37,692 nucleotides of DNA, taken from NCBI GenBank assembly GCA_008704415.1, contig VXIS01000405.1, positions 1-37,692 of the forward strand, read 5' to 3'. This document shows, in pieces, positions 1-10,950 of the stretch. The stretch comes from Sphaerosporella brunnea (Eukaryota > Ascomycota > Pezizomycetes > Pezizales > Pyronemataceae). The translations under genes and the position numbers were made by a program. The notes under the pieces are model-generated. The model did no database searches and was not told the origin of the DNA. It saw nothing but the letters and a program-made list of their open reading frames with translations. How positions within the stretch are numbered: the first letter of the stretch is position 1; every line of letters begins with the position of its first letter.

Positions 1-840
1 AAACAAACAATTGTCTCGCTGAAAACCTTACCGGATTAACCATAAATGGAAATATCGAGTGAGATGGTGTGTATAAACTAAGTGGTGCACGGTCTCTCAC
101 TCATATTGCCTTAATAGGTAAAAAGAGCCTCGTACAAAAGTCCATACTAAAAGGGTATTTTTTCAACCCTTATAACTCCACAACCACAACCCCAAATCGA
201 AATCGAAAACCGTAGGATTGTTTTCCCCTCTTCCTCTTTGCTTCTACGGTTGTTGAATAAATTCTTTTTTTGTTGTGTTGTGGAGTAAAGGGGTGTTTTG
301 AGCGCCAACCCTCTGCCGCGCTACCTCGTTAAGCTCTGAATACCGGACAACTAAAGCAACATACAGGACAGCTGTGCGGCCAAGGGTCGCCTGAAACAAC
401 CACAGAAGAGCCTGTCGACAGATACAACATCCTACATTTCATATTGGAACCTAGCGATAGGTCAATCTACAGAATATGGTTGGAGGTGACATACTCGAGA
501 AATAGGGTCAGGGTCGCCGTGGCGCTGTTGATGGTGAATATCAACCTGAAAAAACTGGAATGTTGCTTCTCATGATAATCGAAAAACACTAGGTATCCGC
601 CGAACAGACCAAGTAGGTCGAATCTCAAAAAATCGCAACATTCTACCGCCAACCGAATGATCGTTCAGGAAATCCTAGATAGCCCTGAAGTCACATGATT
701 TCTGTATTTACCGGCCGCCGCCGGCTCTTTATACGATAGCTTCGCCTTCTTCTACCTGTCCAACCCACCCAACTCAAAAGCATCACGAACTGGAACGAGG
801 CAGACTACGCAAAACCTTCACCCCGAAAAACGATTGGAAA
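1..840. other. Intergenic region upstream of MAD2
   Basis: No open frame here resembles a known protein; a 61-codon minus-strand frame at 467-652 has no recognisable motif and overlaps a repeat. The only structure I see is the repeat at 541-640. The last 100 bases before the MAD2 start are A/C-rich, as expected of a fungal 5' leader. The 3' end of a neighbouring gene could lie before the window; nothing shows it. Confidence 0.6.
541..640. repeat. Dispersed repeat copy R1, upstream of MAD2
   Basis: The stretch starts with tcaacctgaaaaaactg (541-557), which recurs exactly at 2318-2334. The following blocks recur in the same order with small indels at 2345-2447: ttgctt, catgata, gccgaacagacc (gccaaacaggcc in the other copy), gtaggtcgaa and a run of A followed by tcgcaa. 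The copy lies about 200 bp upstream of the MAD2 start. It may be a fragment of a dispersed repeat or a duplicated promoter segment. Confidence 0.65.
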
Positions 841-1650
841 ATGTCAACCAAATCCAAGTCATCTAAGGCTGCCGCTTCCGACAAGAGTAAGGACGGCAAG
901 GTCCACAAGCTATCTCTCAAGGGCTCTGCAAAGCTCGTTTCCGAATTCGTTTGTTCCCCCCACTGCTCATGCTCGCCACTCCGCGCGGTTCGCCCAAGCT
1001 AATCACTTCTTCCATGTACGCGTTTTCTCGTGCAGTTCGAGTATTCAATCAATTCAATTCTGTTCCAGCGTGGCGTGTATCCAGCGGAAGACTTTACACC
1101 AGTCAAAAAGTACGGCCTGAACATGCTGGTGACCAACGATGATCAGGTCAAAGCCTACATCCGCAAGATCATGTCGCAACTCTCCAAGTGGATGCTGGGC
1201 GGCAAGATCAGCAAGCTCGTGGTCGTCATCACGTCCAAAGAAACCGGCGAAAACTTGGAGCGCTGGCAGTTTGACGTCCAACTCCTAGGCAAGGCCGCCA
1301 CCGCCGCGAAGTCCAAGATTGTCGCCGAAGCCGTTGACGAAAACGGCACTGTCGCTACTGCTCCTCTAGCCCCGCAAGAAAAGCCGAAAGAGAAGACGGA
1401 AAAAGAGATACAGGAGGAGATACAGAGCCTTTTCCGCCAGATCACGGCTAGTGTCACCTTCTTGCCCATGCTGGACGGAAGGTGCACTTTCAATGTGTTG
1501 GTTTATGCCGATGGAGACGCAGAGGTTCCGATGGAGTGGGGCGATTCGGATGCGAAAGAAATAGTCGATGGGGAAAAGGTCACTTTGAGGAGTTGGGGGA
1601 CGAGTAGTCACAGAGTTGATACTCTGGTCAGCTACCGTTTGGCAGAGTGA
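841..1650 (+). CDS. MAD2: Mitotic spindle assembly checkpoint protein MAD2 (HORMA domain)
   Basis: CDS join(841..948,1036..1650), 240 aa. Exon 1 encodes a Lys/Ser-rich leader ending KLSLKGSAKLVSEF. An 87-nt intron (gtttgt...tgcag) is phase 0 and restores the conserved VSEFFEYSINSILFQRGVYP block, which decides the splice sites. HORMA-domain signatures follow: PAEDF, then MLVTNDDQVKAYI, LVVVIT, and the C-terminal safety-belt part ending HRVDTLVSYRLAE. Mad2 binds Cdc20 and Mad1 at unattached kinetochores to hold off the anaphase-promoting complex. The protein is longer than the roughly 200-aa yeast and human forms because of the N-terminal leader and an insert around residues 115-150 (AATAAKSK...KPKEKTEKE), both common in filamentous fungi. 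It is a tandem neighbour of the WBP4-like gene. Confidence 0.95.
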
Positions 1651-2317
1651 GCGTTATCACGATAATGGGGTTCATGGAGTCTTGCATTTTCACGTCTTCT
1701 CATAGTGCCAGAAGATTCGGAGGCTGTCCAAGTAGCTGACAACATACAGATCAGTAATGGATATCGGCCGTCGTTGCAAACTGCGAATGGTATCTAACGC
1801 GAATATGAACGCCAATAGAAGATAACAAAAAAAAAAAAAAAAAAAAAAAACAAGGAAAAAGGAAAAGGAAAATTAAACCGCAAAAAAAAAAAAAAAACAC
1901 AGACAAACACCTTGACTTCGTCCAGCCAACTTGTAAAATGACAATAAATAAGATGATTTCATTTTTCCCAAAAGTACCACCCTAAGGTCCTCCTTCAACA
2001 TTATGCTAGGTCATGATTGTTACAACAGTGTGAACTATTAAGGGCGCGTTTGGAGGGGAACACCACCACCACCACCACCACCACCACATTTCATACCGCT
2101 GTACAAAGCATTAACAGCACCCGCCGGCGGAGTTGCCAGTAAACACCATGGCGAATACCAAGAAGGCCTGGGCAGGCTGGGGCAGGGAATAGACAAGGAC
2201 TCTGATTCGTACCTTAATATCTGAGGTAAGAGCAGGTTGAAAGGCTAAAACCGCACGCCACAACGGTGGCGGGAAGATGGCGACAGGATGGGGGGTGGGG
2301 CTCGCAACCTCACAAGA
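1651..2317. other. Intergenic region with poly(A) tract
   Basis: The space between MAD2 and the WBP4-like gene has no credible gene. It contains an uninterrupted run of 24 A at 1827-1850, more A-rich sequence to about 1897, and the CAC trinucleotide run listed separately. The A-rich stretch lies about 180 bp after the MAD2 stop, so it could belong to the 3' untranslated region or be a retroposed tail; nothing decides between these. Confidence 0.6.
2061..2087. repeat. (CAC)9 microsatellite
   Basis: Nine perfect CAC trinucleotides sit in the spacer between MAD2 and the WBP4-like gene. They are outside any coding region. Confidence 0.9.
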
Positions 2318-2447
2318 TCAACCTGAAAAAACTGCTCTGAGCAGAATATTGCTTATGTTTTTGGACCCTTTATCATGATATTGAAACTACAGCAAATGGG
2401 TCGCCAAACAGGCCGAGTACTGTAGGTCGAAACTTAAAAAACTCGCA
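2318..2447. repeat. Dispersed repeat copy R2, upstream of the WBP4-like gene
   Basis: This is the partner of the repeat at 541-640, sharing 17 identical leading bases and several ordered blocks (catgata, aggtcgaa, aaaaactcgcaa). It is about 30 bp longer through small insertions. It ends roughly 85 bp before the WBP4-like start codon, so it occupies the likely promoter. Confidence 0.65.
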
Positions 2448-2531
2448 AGGTCGCATACATAATATCGGGCTGGCGTCTCTCAGTCCCAACAACAACCCCC
2501 AACCCACATCCGTAACAACAACAACAACACC

Positions 2532-3455
2532 ATGTCCGAATACTGGAAATCGATCCCTAAATATTGGTGCAAGCACTGCAAAGACTTCGTCACCGACACG
2601 GCCCTCGGCCGCAAAAACCATGAAGCAACTGCAAAGCACCAGTCGGCGCTAAAACGCTTCCTTCGCGATCTCCACAAAGACAACGAGCGCGCCACCGCCG
2701 CGTCCGAGAAAGCAAAGCGCGAAGTCGCCCGGCTCAATGCGCTGGTTGGTGATAGCAGCTCCGCTGCTGCTGCGGGACCAGCTCCCTCTGTCGCGAAGCC
2801 GGAACTGAAGAAAGGAGAACGTTGGGGCGTCGCAAATCGTCCGTTGACGGCGGAGGAAAAGAAGAGGCAGATGAAGGAGCTGGAGGCACTTGGGGTTGCG
2901 ATGCCGGAGGAGTTCAGAGGGGATTTGGCGTTGCCCGGAGAATGGTCGGTTGTTTCTGTTGAGGAGGCGAAGCCGGAGTTGAGTGAAAAGGAGAGAGTCC
3001 GGTTGGAATTGGCCGAAGCGAGGAAGAAGGAGTTGGAGGAGGCGGAGAGGAAACGGAAGTGGGATGAGCTGGATCATGATGAGAAGGAGATCAGGAGCTT
3101 CAAGATCCAGTCCCGCACCTACCCCGGCGCGAAGGAGGAGGAGGAAGTCGACGTGGATGCACTGTTTGCGAGGAGGGGAAAGAGATTGGCTAAGGTTGAA
3201 CCGAAGGCCGGGACGGAGAGTGGGCAGACGCCTTTCGCGTTCAAGGTGAAGAAAGAGGAGGATACGGAAAAAGAAGAGATGAATGGTACGGCTGTCAAGA
3301 AGGAGCCCGTGGACAGTTCCCCCGGGATTACAGTCAAGACCGAGGAAATGGAAGACACGCCTATTGCCATCAAAAAGGAAGAAAATGCTCCACCCGCTGG
3401 CGATGGTGTCGTCTTCAAGAAGCGGAAGGCTAAGACAATGAGAAAGAAAGATTAG
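2532..3455 (+). CDS. WBP4: WBP4/FBP21-like splicing factor with U1-type (matrin) zinc finger
   Basis: Single exon, 307 aa. The N-terminus carries a U1-C/matrin-type C2H2 finger with C13, C16, H30 and H36 (YWCKHCKDFV...GRKNHEATAKH). A basic/acidic helical stretch (HKDNERATAASEKAKREV) follows, as in the WBP4 family of spliceosome-associated proteins. The middle has long Glu/Lys-rich, coiled-coil-like segments (about residues 145-200). The C-terminus repeats short VKKE/VKTEE motifs, possible SUMO-acceptor-like sites, and ends in a basic tail (VVFKKRKAKTMRKKD) typical of fungal members. I see no WW domain, which the animal protein has, so the fungal form is reduced. The ATG follows an AACAAC-rich leader and is the first in frame. 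Expected role: a pre-mRNA splicing accessory factor in the nucleus. Confidence 0.85.
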   Translation: MSEYWKSIPKYWCKHCKDFVTDTALGRKNHEATAKHQSALKRFLRDLHKDNERATAASEKAKREVARLNALVGDSSSAAAAGPAPSVAKPELKKGERWGVANRPLTAEEKKRQMKELEALGVAMPEEFRGDLALPGEWSVVSVEEAKPELSEKERVRLELAEARKKELEEAERKRKWDELDHDEKEIRSFKIQSRTYPGAKEEEEVDVDALFARRGKRLAKVEPKAGTESGQTPFAFKVKKEEDTEKEEMNGTAVKKEPVDSSPGITVKTEEMEDTPIAIKKEENAPPAGDGVVFKKRKAKTMRKKD

Positions 3456-4212
3456 GCCTCTCTTTGCTACCCATATGTATTTCTATTTGCTTGGAGCCGG
3501 CGTTATGATTGTTTGATATATGAGAGTTTTGGGGCTGCTGGAATTACAGTGCATTATACTTGATGCTTTTGCGCATGGTATGATAAAGCTTTTACGGTTC
3601 AACCCAAACGACAGTTGCGGTGCCTATAAAAGTAAAACAATACACCGCAGCTTCGCTTCCCCAGTCGGAAACAGCGTTTACAGGCGGCTGTAAAATAGTA
3701 TGCGGAAGTACTACGTACCATCATGCCCCCTGCGGGCAAGCAAGAGCAACATCAACACACCCTGTTCTCTTGAGGACCAGCAGATCTTACACACATTTTT
3801 GCCAAGTAACTATCCAGCTCCTTTTGGGAGAAGCTTGAGCCATTTGCACACACACTCTCCCTCTGAACGGGCATTTTCTACTTGGAATTTGGCCCACGGA
3901 AAGAAGAGAAACCACCTCTGGGTTAATCCCCCATTTTCCAGTACAACTCGCTCTTGGCTGCAGCTAAATCTATCTACATCAAAGATCCTCCTGACATTTG
4001 CTCAACTGGAAAATGTTGTCTAGTAATGACTCTAATAGAAGGGTAGTTGAGGTGAACGAAGGTAAACAATTGAGCATTGAGCGTTTTGTAGGCCTTTTCC
4101 CAAGGAAAGAAATTTACTCTCACATATCATAATCAATTGATCCCAAACCCAGAACCACACAACATATGGATTATTTACAACCCCACAGTCTGTGGTCTCC
4201 ATGATGTATCCA
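3456..4212. other. Intergenic region between convergent WBP4 and XPF genes
   Basis: About 750 bp between two convergent genes. Short frames at 3620-3838 and 3700-4023 show no protein motif and no codon bias. I see no repeat or RNA gene here; it should hold both 3' untranslated regions. Confidence 0.6.
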
Positions 4213-7200
4213 TCAAAAAGTGCGGTTAAAGAACCGATGTACCTTCTTCGCCGCCTCTTTCCCAACCAACGCCGCCAATTCTGCTTCGCTCATATTACTC
4301 AGCTCGACAAAATTATCCACGTCCTGCATGACGAACTTATAGTTCTTCCCCGTGATTCCCGGCAAAGCCCTGAGCATTTCGACGGGCGTCTGGTTATAGA
4401 TGATTCCCTCCTTCTCCTCCCCTTCTTCCAGGCCCATCGCAACCGCTTGGTCCGGGTTCGGCTCCTCCTGGTTCCTTTTGAGCTCCTCAAAAATCTCCGC
4501 AGTCTGGTAGGGAGACGAGGACCAAATGAACCTAACCTTTGGAAACGCGAGGGCGAGGAGGACAAGTTTGGATTGGAGGTCATCCTGGCGGGGGCCTGAG
4601 TTCAACTCGGACAATGGCTCCAGGCTGAAAGATTTGTCCTTGTCGAATTCGATCAGAACCATCGGCTGCTTGTAATGCTGCAGCATGTTTTCACACTGCG
4701 AGTATAGTCGTCCGTTCTTGAAGGATGAGATCAGATCTTTGATACTTTTACGTTCGACGCAGATGTCCGGGCTGAGGATGTAGTCGCCGACGGTAAGTGT
4801 TACCGCTACCGGCTCGATTTTTCGTGCATGTAGTAACGATGGGAGTGAACTGCGGAACTCCCGAATATCTACTATTACTCTGGGTGGTTCTGCGGTTGCG
4901 GTAAGACGCCCGCCGCCGGCTATACGGGTGTTGTTGATGGTGCGGAGGAACTCTTCTTGGGGATCGTCGACGGCCATGCCATCAGTCGTTAACGTTACCG
5001 CCATGCTCTGCTGTTGTCAGCAATTGTAGGCAAATCAGGGATCTTTATAGACGAACCCCCTTCTCTTTGATCAGTTTTGAGAAGGAATCTTTTTCCTTAC
5101 GGACTGCACTCAGGAAACGTTGCTCCTCCACGGAATCGCCATAAAAGAGAAAATACACTTTCACATGCCGGTCATTATGAGAGCTCCGGTACACCTATCC
5201 CGAAAAATCAGTCTACGGTCGCTCAAGGGCTATTGGAAGTGTCCCACCTCAACTCGTCGCACAAACGCTGTATCCGGGTTATACATGATGATATATCTCG
5301 GCCTCAGCTCTTCCAGTAAGCGATCATCCATATCTCCCTTGAATGGATGTACGACCGCCAAATTCTGTAAATCAAACAGCTCATAATAGTCTTCCATATT
5401 GTCCAGCGGATCAGCGCCAATCTCTTGCTTTGCTGCCTGCTCGGCTTCGGTTGGCTGAAGAACCTGCCACAACTGCGCAACCTGGGCTGCTTGCTCGTCT
5501 GCGACTTGCACGCTGCCCCCCGCAGCCCGTGAGGTGCTTGCGGCGCCGCCGTTGGCACCTCCGCGGACTCGGCGGCGCTTGTTGGCAGGAGCACGCCCAT
5601 GGATACTTTCCTGGGCCCTCTTTTGCGTCTGTGCATTGGAACTTGTCGTTCGACTTATCTCGCTATATGCAGCCTTGAAACTAGAGAGGTCGCGTTTCCA
5701 GTTGAGATAGCCGCGGAGACGGCGGCGCATCATGTAGGCAGCCGAATATTTCACTTCTCCTTCTGTGTCCAGGTTAGCGTTGGCCTCTTCATCCTCCTCG
5801 TCCTTTTCGTCACTGGTTACGACGGGACGGTTCACAGTTTGTAAGTACTCTCGTAATTGACGGCATTCCTTTGCGTCTGAACACATGATCAATGTCGTCC
5901 CATACGAGCCATCATTGGATGAGAGGCGAAGTATGGATTCCCGTTCGATCTCATCCAAGATTTCCGACAACTGCGACCACTTGGGCTGCTCCTCAAGTAC
6001 CGGAACAAGTCCGGCGGGTATCCCTTCGCCTCCGGCATTGGTCACCTTCCCAGTATAAGCTCTGTTCTTAGCGGTATTGAAGAGGACCTGTGCGGCATCC
6101 AAAAACAGCCACGGCGACTGATTTTGTTTCCCCTGGCCTGAAGCACTGGTACTCTGAGTGGCGAGTATTCCCTCCAAATATTGCCAAAAGCTGACACTAT
6201 CGTAGCTGAGCAGATAATTCAGCATTTCCCTGAGCTGGGTGAGATCTCCCACGATCTGCTTGGTCTTCCGACTGACACGATGCCACACGGGATCCAGCTG
6301 TCGTCGAACCACGATATCGAACTGTCGATGCAGCGCGCTCTCAACATCCCACCCCTCCATATCAACCTCGCGTGAATTTCCTTTCTTGATTTCGCTGAGA
6401 CTCGTCTCTATGCACTGAAGAATCGCGGTCTGGATCTGCTGCATCGACTCCGTCATCCCCACGTTCAGCTCAACCACTTCGGCCGTTTTGCTCTCGAGGG
6501 ACTCGGCGACGCTGAGATGGAACCTTGGCCACAGCGAGGGGGTGCGCAGATGTAAGTTCTTCATCATGGTAGCCAAGGGCGCAAATCCCGTGGTAAACGG
6601 CTCTGGGCTATCTGAGAATGCTTTGATGAAACCACTGTTGTTTTTCTGCCGGTAGATACGTAGGATAAACGCCTCTGCCGAAGTTGCGGTAACTCTTCAC
6701 CAGCATCAGCGACCACCCCGATGAGGAGAAGGAGAGGGAGGAGCTCACCTGTCAGCCCGCAAAACCACCATCCCCGTGATCATTTCCGGCGGGATATTAT
6801 CTACCAACCCACATTAGCCATCTCTGCTATATTTGTGGAATCAAAAAGAAAAAAAAAAACCAACGTGTCAACAAATCCACCTGCAAAATCCTACTGGTAA
6901 CCGCAAATACTCCTCCCTTCGCATACGCTGCCCGCCTACCAGAGCACCCATCAGTCTCCGGCTCACCCCATCCCGTCTCGAGGGGGGACATACCTTCCAG
7001 ACACACTCATAGCATCCGTAATCCTCAAACCCCTCGCCTTGGGCGCCTTGCTGAGTGCATTCTGCTCCGCGAGCGCCTCACCGATCCATTCCACCTCCGC
7101 CTCGGAGGCTCCAACAACCAGGACTAAGCAGTCCCCAGCGGCATCATACGAATGCAATAGGTTCGTCACAATCCTGAGCAGGCCCAACCCGCGGGCCAGG

Positions 7201-7361
7201 ATCACAAGCTGGTCCTCGGCGCGCACAGACTGGAAGATTTCTTGCTGGAAAGCCTGTGCTTGATTTTAGCTTCTGATGCTACCTAGTGGTAAGGCATGAC
7301 AAACTAATGGTAATGAGATTTTGATAGCTGGTGAAGCTGCATCAGAGCTTGATGACGCCAT
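4213..7361 (-). CDS. RAD1: DNA repair endonuclease XPF/Rad1 (ERCC4 family)
   Basis: CDS complement(join(4213..5007,5057..5194,5248..6694,6749..6800,6865..6935,6994..7253,7305..7361)), 939 aa. Catalytic subunit of the XPF-ERCC1 (Rad1-Rad10) nuclease, which cuts 5' of lesions in nucleotide-excision and crosslink repair. The N-terminal half has the degenerate SF2-helicase-like domain, starting EDQLVILARGLGLLRIV, and the LRKPS-like block LRTPSLWPRFHLSVAESL. The nuclease core is intact: VDIREF with D722, then GDYILSPDICVERKSIKD with G749, D750, E760-R-K762 and D766. The C-terminus (about 880-935) is a tandem helix-hairpin-helix region with LPGITGKN. A basic patch (KRRRVRGG) near residue 500 may be a nuclear signal. 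Each intron restores a conserved block, e.g. RRVE|VYRSSH and IKEKG|SMAVTLT. The start ATG at 7361 gives MASSSSDAASPAIK; the 19-aa first exon is the least certain part. Confidence 0.93.
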
Positions 7362-7719
7362 CGGACGAGCTGGTTAGACGCGTTGTGGAGTTGCTGATAG
7401 CTGTGGATGAAGGTCGCGGCGACTCGCTTAGAGCGCGTGCGTCAGAGAGGGGCGGAGAAAAGATATTCCTGGAGTTCATCCCAATAAATGCTGCTTTCAC
7501 GCTTCAGAGCACTCACGGGTAGGCAGTAAATGCGCAATCAAATCATGGTATCTCTATCTACAATAAACCCGAAAACAGAGCAGACTCCTTCCATATCCGA
7601 CCAGAGAAAAGTGCAGCGAATACCTACCAAGAAAAACAAAAACAATGAAGAACGAGCAAGAGAAAGACCTAGAACGCCTGAAACATGAACATCATTCAAC
7701 AATGCCTCAAAATAATATC
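7362..7719. other. Intergenic region between tandem minus-strand genes
   Basis: About 360 bp separate the 3' end of the Ivy1-like gene from the XPF start. It must hold the XPF promoter. I see no further gene or repeat in it. Confidence 0.6.
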
Positions 7720-9117
7720 TCAATCCATGGCATGATTTCGAAGTGTCCGGTCCTCACCATCGGAATCTTGCCACCCATTTTCTCGACCCTCAGTAGCCTC
7801 GCTCGGCATTCTTCCCTCCTCGGACTGCTCACCCACTGTCGAAGGCGCTGCAGTACTCGGTGCCGCATCAGAAAACCCTTGACCCCCCATATTCCCCCAG
7901 CTCGCAGAACTTGTCGGTGAAAATCCCGGCAAATGGATATTGCTACCCTTCATGTTTGGTCCTGGAGGTGAGGAGAAGCCCCCGGAAAATATGCTATGTT
8001 CGTCCTCATCGTCATATTCCTCATAATCACCATTATGACTTAATGCCGCACTGAGGCTTTGGTATTTACCCTCACTTGCAGGGCCTCCTGACACTCCCGA
8101 GATCGAGTTTGCACGGCTTAGCGCCCCGTGGGGACTCGGTAGGATGCTCTCCGAGGGTAGAATCGAAAATATTTCACCATCGCCGTTTCCGCAGCCAGAA
8201 TGAGAGGCAAAAGGGTCCGCGGCGCGCGTGATAAGGTCGTCAAGACCAGCACCGGAAGCGTCCCAGCCCTTCTGCGCGATCTTTTCAAAGACCTCGATTT
8301 CGGCGCGGACGACAAGAGCGGAATAGTCAAGGATGCGGTCGGAGGTTTCTTGGCTTAGGTCCAGAGCATTGCGATAGTGGACGTATTTGAGGTTTTCGAG
8401 CTCGTCGATCTGGTAAGTCAGGTCTACGAGCGCGCTGCGGAAGGCTGAGAGGTCTGCCGATATCAAAGGAATCAGCATCTTCCCCACCCAGATCCTATGA
8501 GCAGATTATTACGTACTTCGTTTTTTCTGCCGCGCCAACTTAAGGTGCTGCTGCTCGCGCTTCCTCAGCTCTTTACTTTTGGCCTCGGCCTCTTTCTTGT
8601 ACCGCTCCTCGTTCTCTGCGTTCTTTTCCTTGTATGCATCCAGCTCATGTAGGAGTGGGACTTCAAATCCCCGGTACAGACTCTCAGACAGTATGTGGAT
8701 GTTGCTGGCAACCAGATACTGCAGTCCACCGGCATTCATCAAGCCGTCCGCTGTATCACCAGCACCTTTGCCTGTTCCGAAAAAAGTAAGCAACGCATCG
8801 ATGAGCAGATGCCGAGGGCAGGTAGTACATCTTGCGCAGATTTCAAGCGCGGCACCAAACGCCGATGCGGAAGCAGCAACCGCGGCTAAAGCTTTGCGAT
8901 AAGCTTTTGCAGCCTCTGAGAGCGTTTCGTAGGCCGTGATCGAGGCTTTCACGTCGTTCCGGCTAAGAAAATGCCCAGGCAGTGGAGGAGGCGGGGGCGC
9001 GGGAAGGTTGAGGGACGCGCTTGGGAATGCGGTGCTTGCGTATGAACGAGTTGGTGAGGGAGGAATCGGCGGTAAAGACTGTACAGAAGGGCTCATGGCG
9101 TCAGATGGGGAGGTCAT
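7720..9117 (-). CDS. IVY1: Ivy1-like BAR-type membrane protein
   Basis: CDS complement(join(7720..8453,8517..9117)), 444 aa. After a proline-rich leader (residues 15-50, LPPIPPSP and LPAPPPPPLPGHF) comes a helical region starting LSRNDVKASITAYETLSEAAKAYRKAL. This continues through the charged coiled coil YKEKNAENEERYKKEAEAKSKELRKREQQ, and after a 63-nt intron through LVDLTYQIDELENLKYVHY and VVRAEIEVFEKIAQKGWD. This layout matches the fungal Ivy1 family, I-BAR-like proteins of the vacuole that bind the Rab Ypt7 and phospholipids; yeast Ivy1 is of similar length (453 aa). The C-terminal 150 residues are low-complexity, acidic and Ser/Gly/Pro-rich (EEYDDEDEH). The intron runs gtacgt...ggcag and joins KKR to LSAF in frame. 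The name rests on remembered family pattern, so a generic BAR-domain call is the fallback. Confidence 0.7.
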
Positions 9118-9399
9118 CGTTGCGGAATTGTGACCGGAAGATGTATTCTACAGAGTAGCGTTTTCGAAGTGGAGACGATTCAAATGAGATCGCCGTGTTT
9201 ACGTGGGTGGGTGAAGGTGAGTGCAGGGAAGCTTGCAGTCAAAAATAGCTTCTCAACGGTCCATCAAGAAGGAAAGAGAGAAAGGTGGAGGAAAAGGGCA
9301 AGCACTTTTCGTTAGTGGGGGGGGGGGGGGTGGGTAGTGCGTGTTGATCCCCAGGCTGCTGTGACATGACCGAGAGAAGAGGTTGGATTCGCAATCTCA

Positions 9400-9518
9400 T
9401 ACCATAGAATCTCGCGTAGATGGGATAGTAGCAAAGTCACTTGGCCACCTGGCGAAGTCACTGAGCCGCAGAGGCAAAGTCACTAAGCCACGTCCCTTAC
9501 TCCCGAGAAAATGCGGTA
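9400..9518. mobile_element. Decayed MITE copy, about 119 bp, family M1
   Basis: The centre (9431-9491) holds three direct copies, 21-22 bp apart, of a unit like gcaaagtcactnagcc. Read on the other strand, the element at 22825-22944 has the same three-unit core, with roughly four fifths identity over about 60 bp by eye. The ends are decayed versions of that element's termini (taccatagaatctcg at the left, aaaatgcggta at the right) and the length is almost the same (119 against 120 bp). The termini begin and end with TA, suggesting a TA target like that of Tc1/mariner elements. No coding capacity. Confidence 0.7.
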
Positions 9519-9904
9519 TGCTTCATTGCAGCTTATCGGGGGTTTATCTTTGCCACAGCCCTGTTTCACGATCTTGGTCCGATAGCCCCTTCACTTTATT
9601 TAACGAGCACTAAACACGAAGCGAGAGGTCCGGGCCATGCCCGCCATGCCCGCCTTTCAGCATGCGATCCCCGACGGAACATCAAACTATGCTCCATAGA
9701 ATTTGCAAGGTGCCGCTGCGCTATTGTACGCGATTCTCAAGTCCAAACAGGGGGGAAGCAACCGCGGCCGACAGAGATGACCCGCCGCTTCTGGTAAAGA
9801 GTGAGAGTCTCAGCTCATGATCCCAACTTTTTCCAAAATGTGTTTTGCTTACAAAAAGGCGCTAGGAGATAGTAATAAATTTTCTGTCTGCAACTTGAAA
9901 CAAC

Positions 9905-10144
9905 TACCGTATTATCCCGGTAATAACGCGGTTGCGCGGCCTGAAAAGCATGCTGGGAATAGATCGAAGCACCCGTTTTTGGAAGAAAATCGACGTCTAT
10001 GCGGCCTTGAAAGGCAAAAATGCCTGGGCGCCGGGGGACAGAAGGAGACGAATTGGCCTCGCCGCTCCTCTGTTTAAGTTTCGTCAAAGCCTCGACCGCT
10101 CGCCGGCACTCGTGCAACTGCGTTATTACCGGGATAATACGGTA
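9905..10144. mobile_element. MITE-like element, 240 bp, with 30-bp terminal inverted repeats
   Basis: The left end 9905-9934 (taccgtattatcccggta, then ataacgcggttg) matches the reverse complement of 10115-10144 with one mismatch in 30 bases. The outermost TA on both sides fits a TA target-site duplication. The first 21 bases are also the left end of the 120-bp element at 22825, so they share a terminus, but the 240-bp interior is different and lacks the agtcact units. No transposase is encoded, so it would be mobilised in trans. Confidence 0.85.
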
Positions 10145-10512
10145 TCTCCCAGCACCTTGTGTTTTTGGGACATCTGTAATCGTCAGAACCCTTTCCATTG
10201 GACCTTTGGTTCTCCAGCTGTTCCCCAAAGAGGGCACACTATCAAAGTCGACAACCAAACGACAAGCAAACCATCTTCCAGAACCCGTGAGATGTGTAAA
10301 CGATGTGGCCCACAAGCAGACCTCGACGGAACCCTATCAGCTCCAGCAAACTACCGTACGAGTGATGTACTATGAAGCCTCCTTGCCCACCAATAAGCTG
10401 ATTATTTTTACCCGCTAGTCGCGATAAGCGGGCGTCTAAAAGAGTGTCGTGGGTCCGATTTCGGCGTCTAGTAGTGTGGTCGAGACCCGATAGCTCAAAG
10501 CTACGATGTACA

Positions 10513-10530
10513 TAAGTACTTAAGTACTTA
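10513..10530. repeat. 18-bp perfect palindrome
   Basis: taagtacttaagtactta reads the same on both strands. It lies in the gene-poor spacer about 430 bp downstream of the NAC-beta stop. It may be chance in AT-rich DNA or a dimer-binding site; there is no further evidence. Confidence 0.5.
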
Positions 10531-10950
10531 GATCCTTTCGAACCCACAGTGGAAGTCGGGACCATTCTGGGCTTGATGAAGGCAAAAAATGACCTGGACG
10601 CAAAAACAAACCAATACCAGGTATGGAGCTGCAAACAGGTCTCAAGGACGATACGAAGCAGCAAAGTACACTTGAATCCCAAGATCTCATATTTGACCTA
10701 ATAAGACGCAAGAATCCGCACCCAGTGTTCACCGTGAAAGCCAGGCAAGCAAAAAAGGCACCATGCAGCGCGAAAGAGCAAGGTTTACTTTTCTCCCTTT
10801 TAATGATCGAAGAAAAGAAACGAAGATGAAAACGTAAAGATTTTCCCAACCGCCCGAATCGAACCCAACAACCCAGAGCAGAAACTCCCGTTTTTGTGCA
10901 TTGGTTTGTGATTTTTTGATTTGGTGTGAGTATGTGATGAGAAAACTTGT

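Larger units (their letters stand above)
9118..10950. other. Gene-poor spacer with MITE-like elements
   Basis: About 1.8 kb without a credible gene. It holds a G12 run near 9319, the two inverted-repeat elements at 9400-9518 and 9905-10144, a repeated catgcccgc motif near 9640, and an 18-bp perfect palindrome at 10513-10530. The 130-170-codon frames at 9815-10682 run across the MITE ends in both directions and show no family motif. The first few hundred bases should contain the Ivy1-like promoter, the last few hundred the NAC-beta 3' region. Confidence 0.6.

Noticed and set aside
7331..7522. 63-codon plus-strand frame upstream of XPF
   Set aside because: It is antisense to XPF exon 1 and promoter, with no motif.
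9815..10682. Several frames of 86-166 codons on both strands
   Set aside because: They run through the ends of the 240-bp inverted-repeat element and overlap each other on both strands without any recognisable domain.
10840..10880. Possible tRNA T-loop (ttcgatt on the minus strand)
   Set aside because: The flanking bases do not form a T-stem and no acceptor, D or anticodon arms can be drawn around it.
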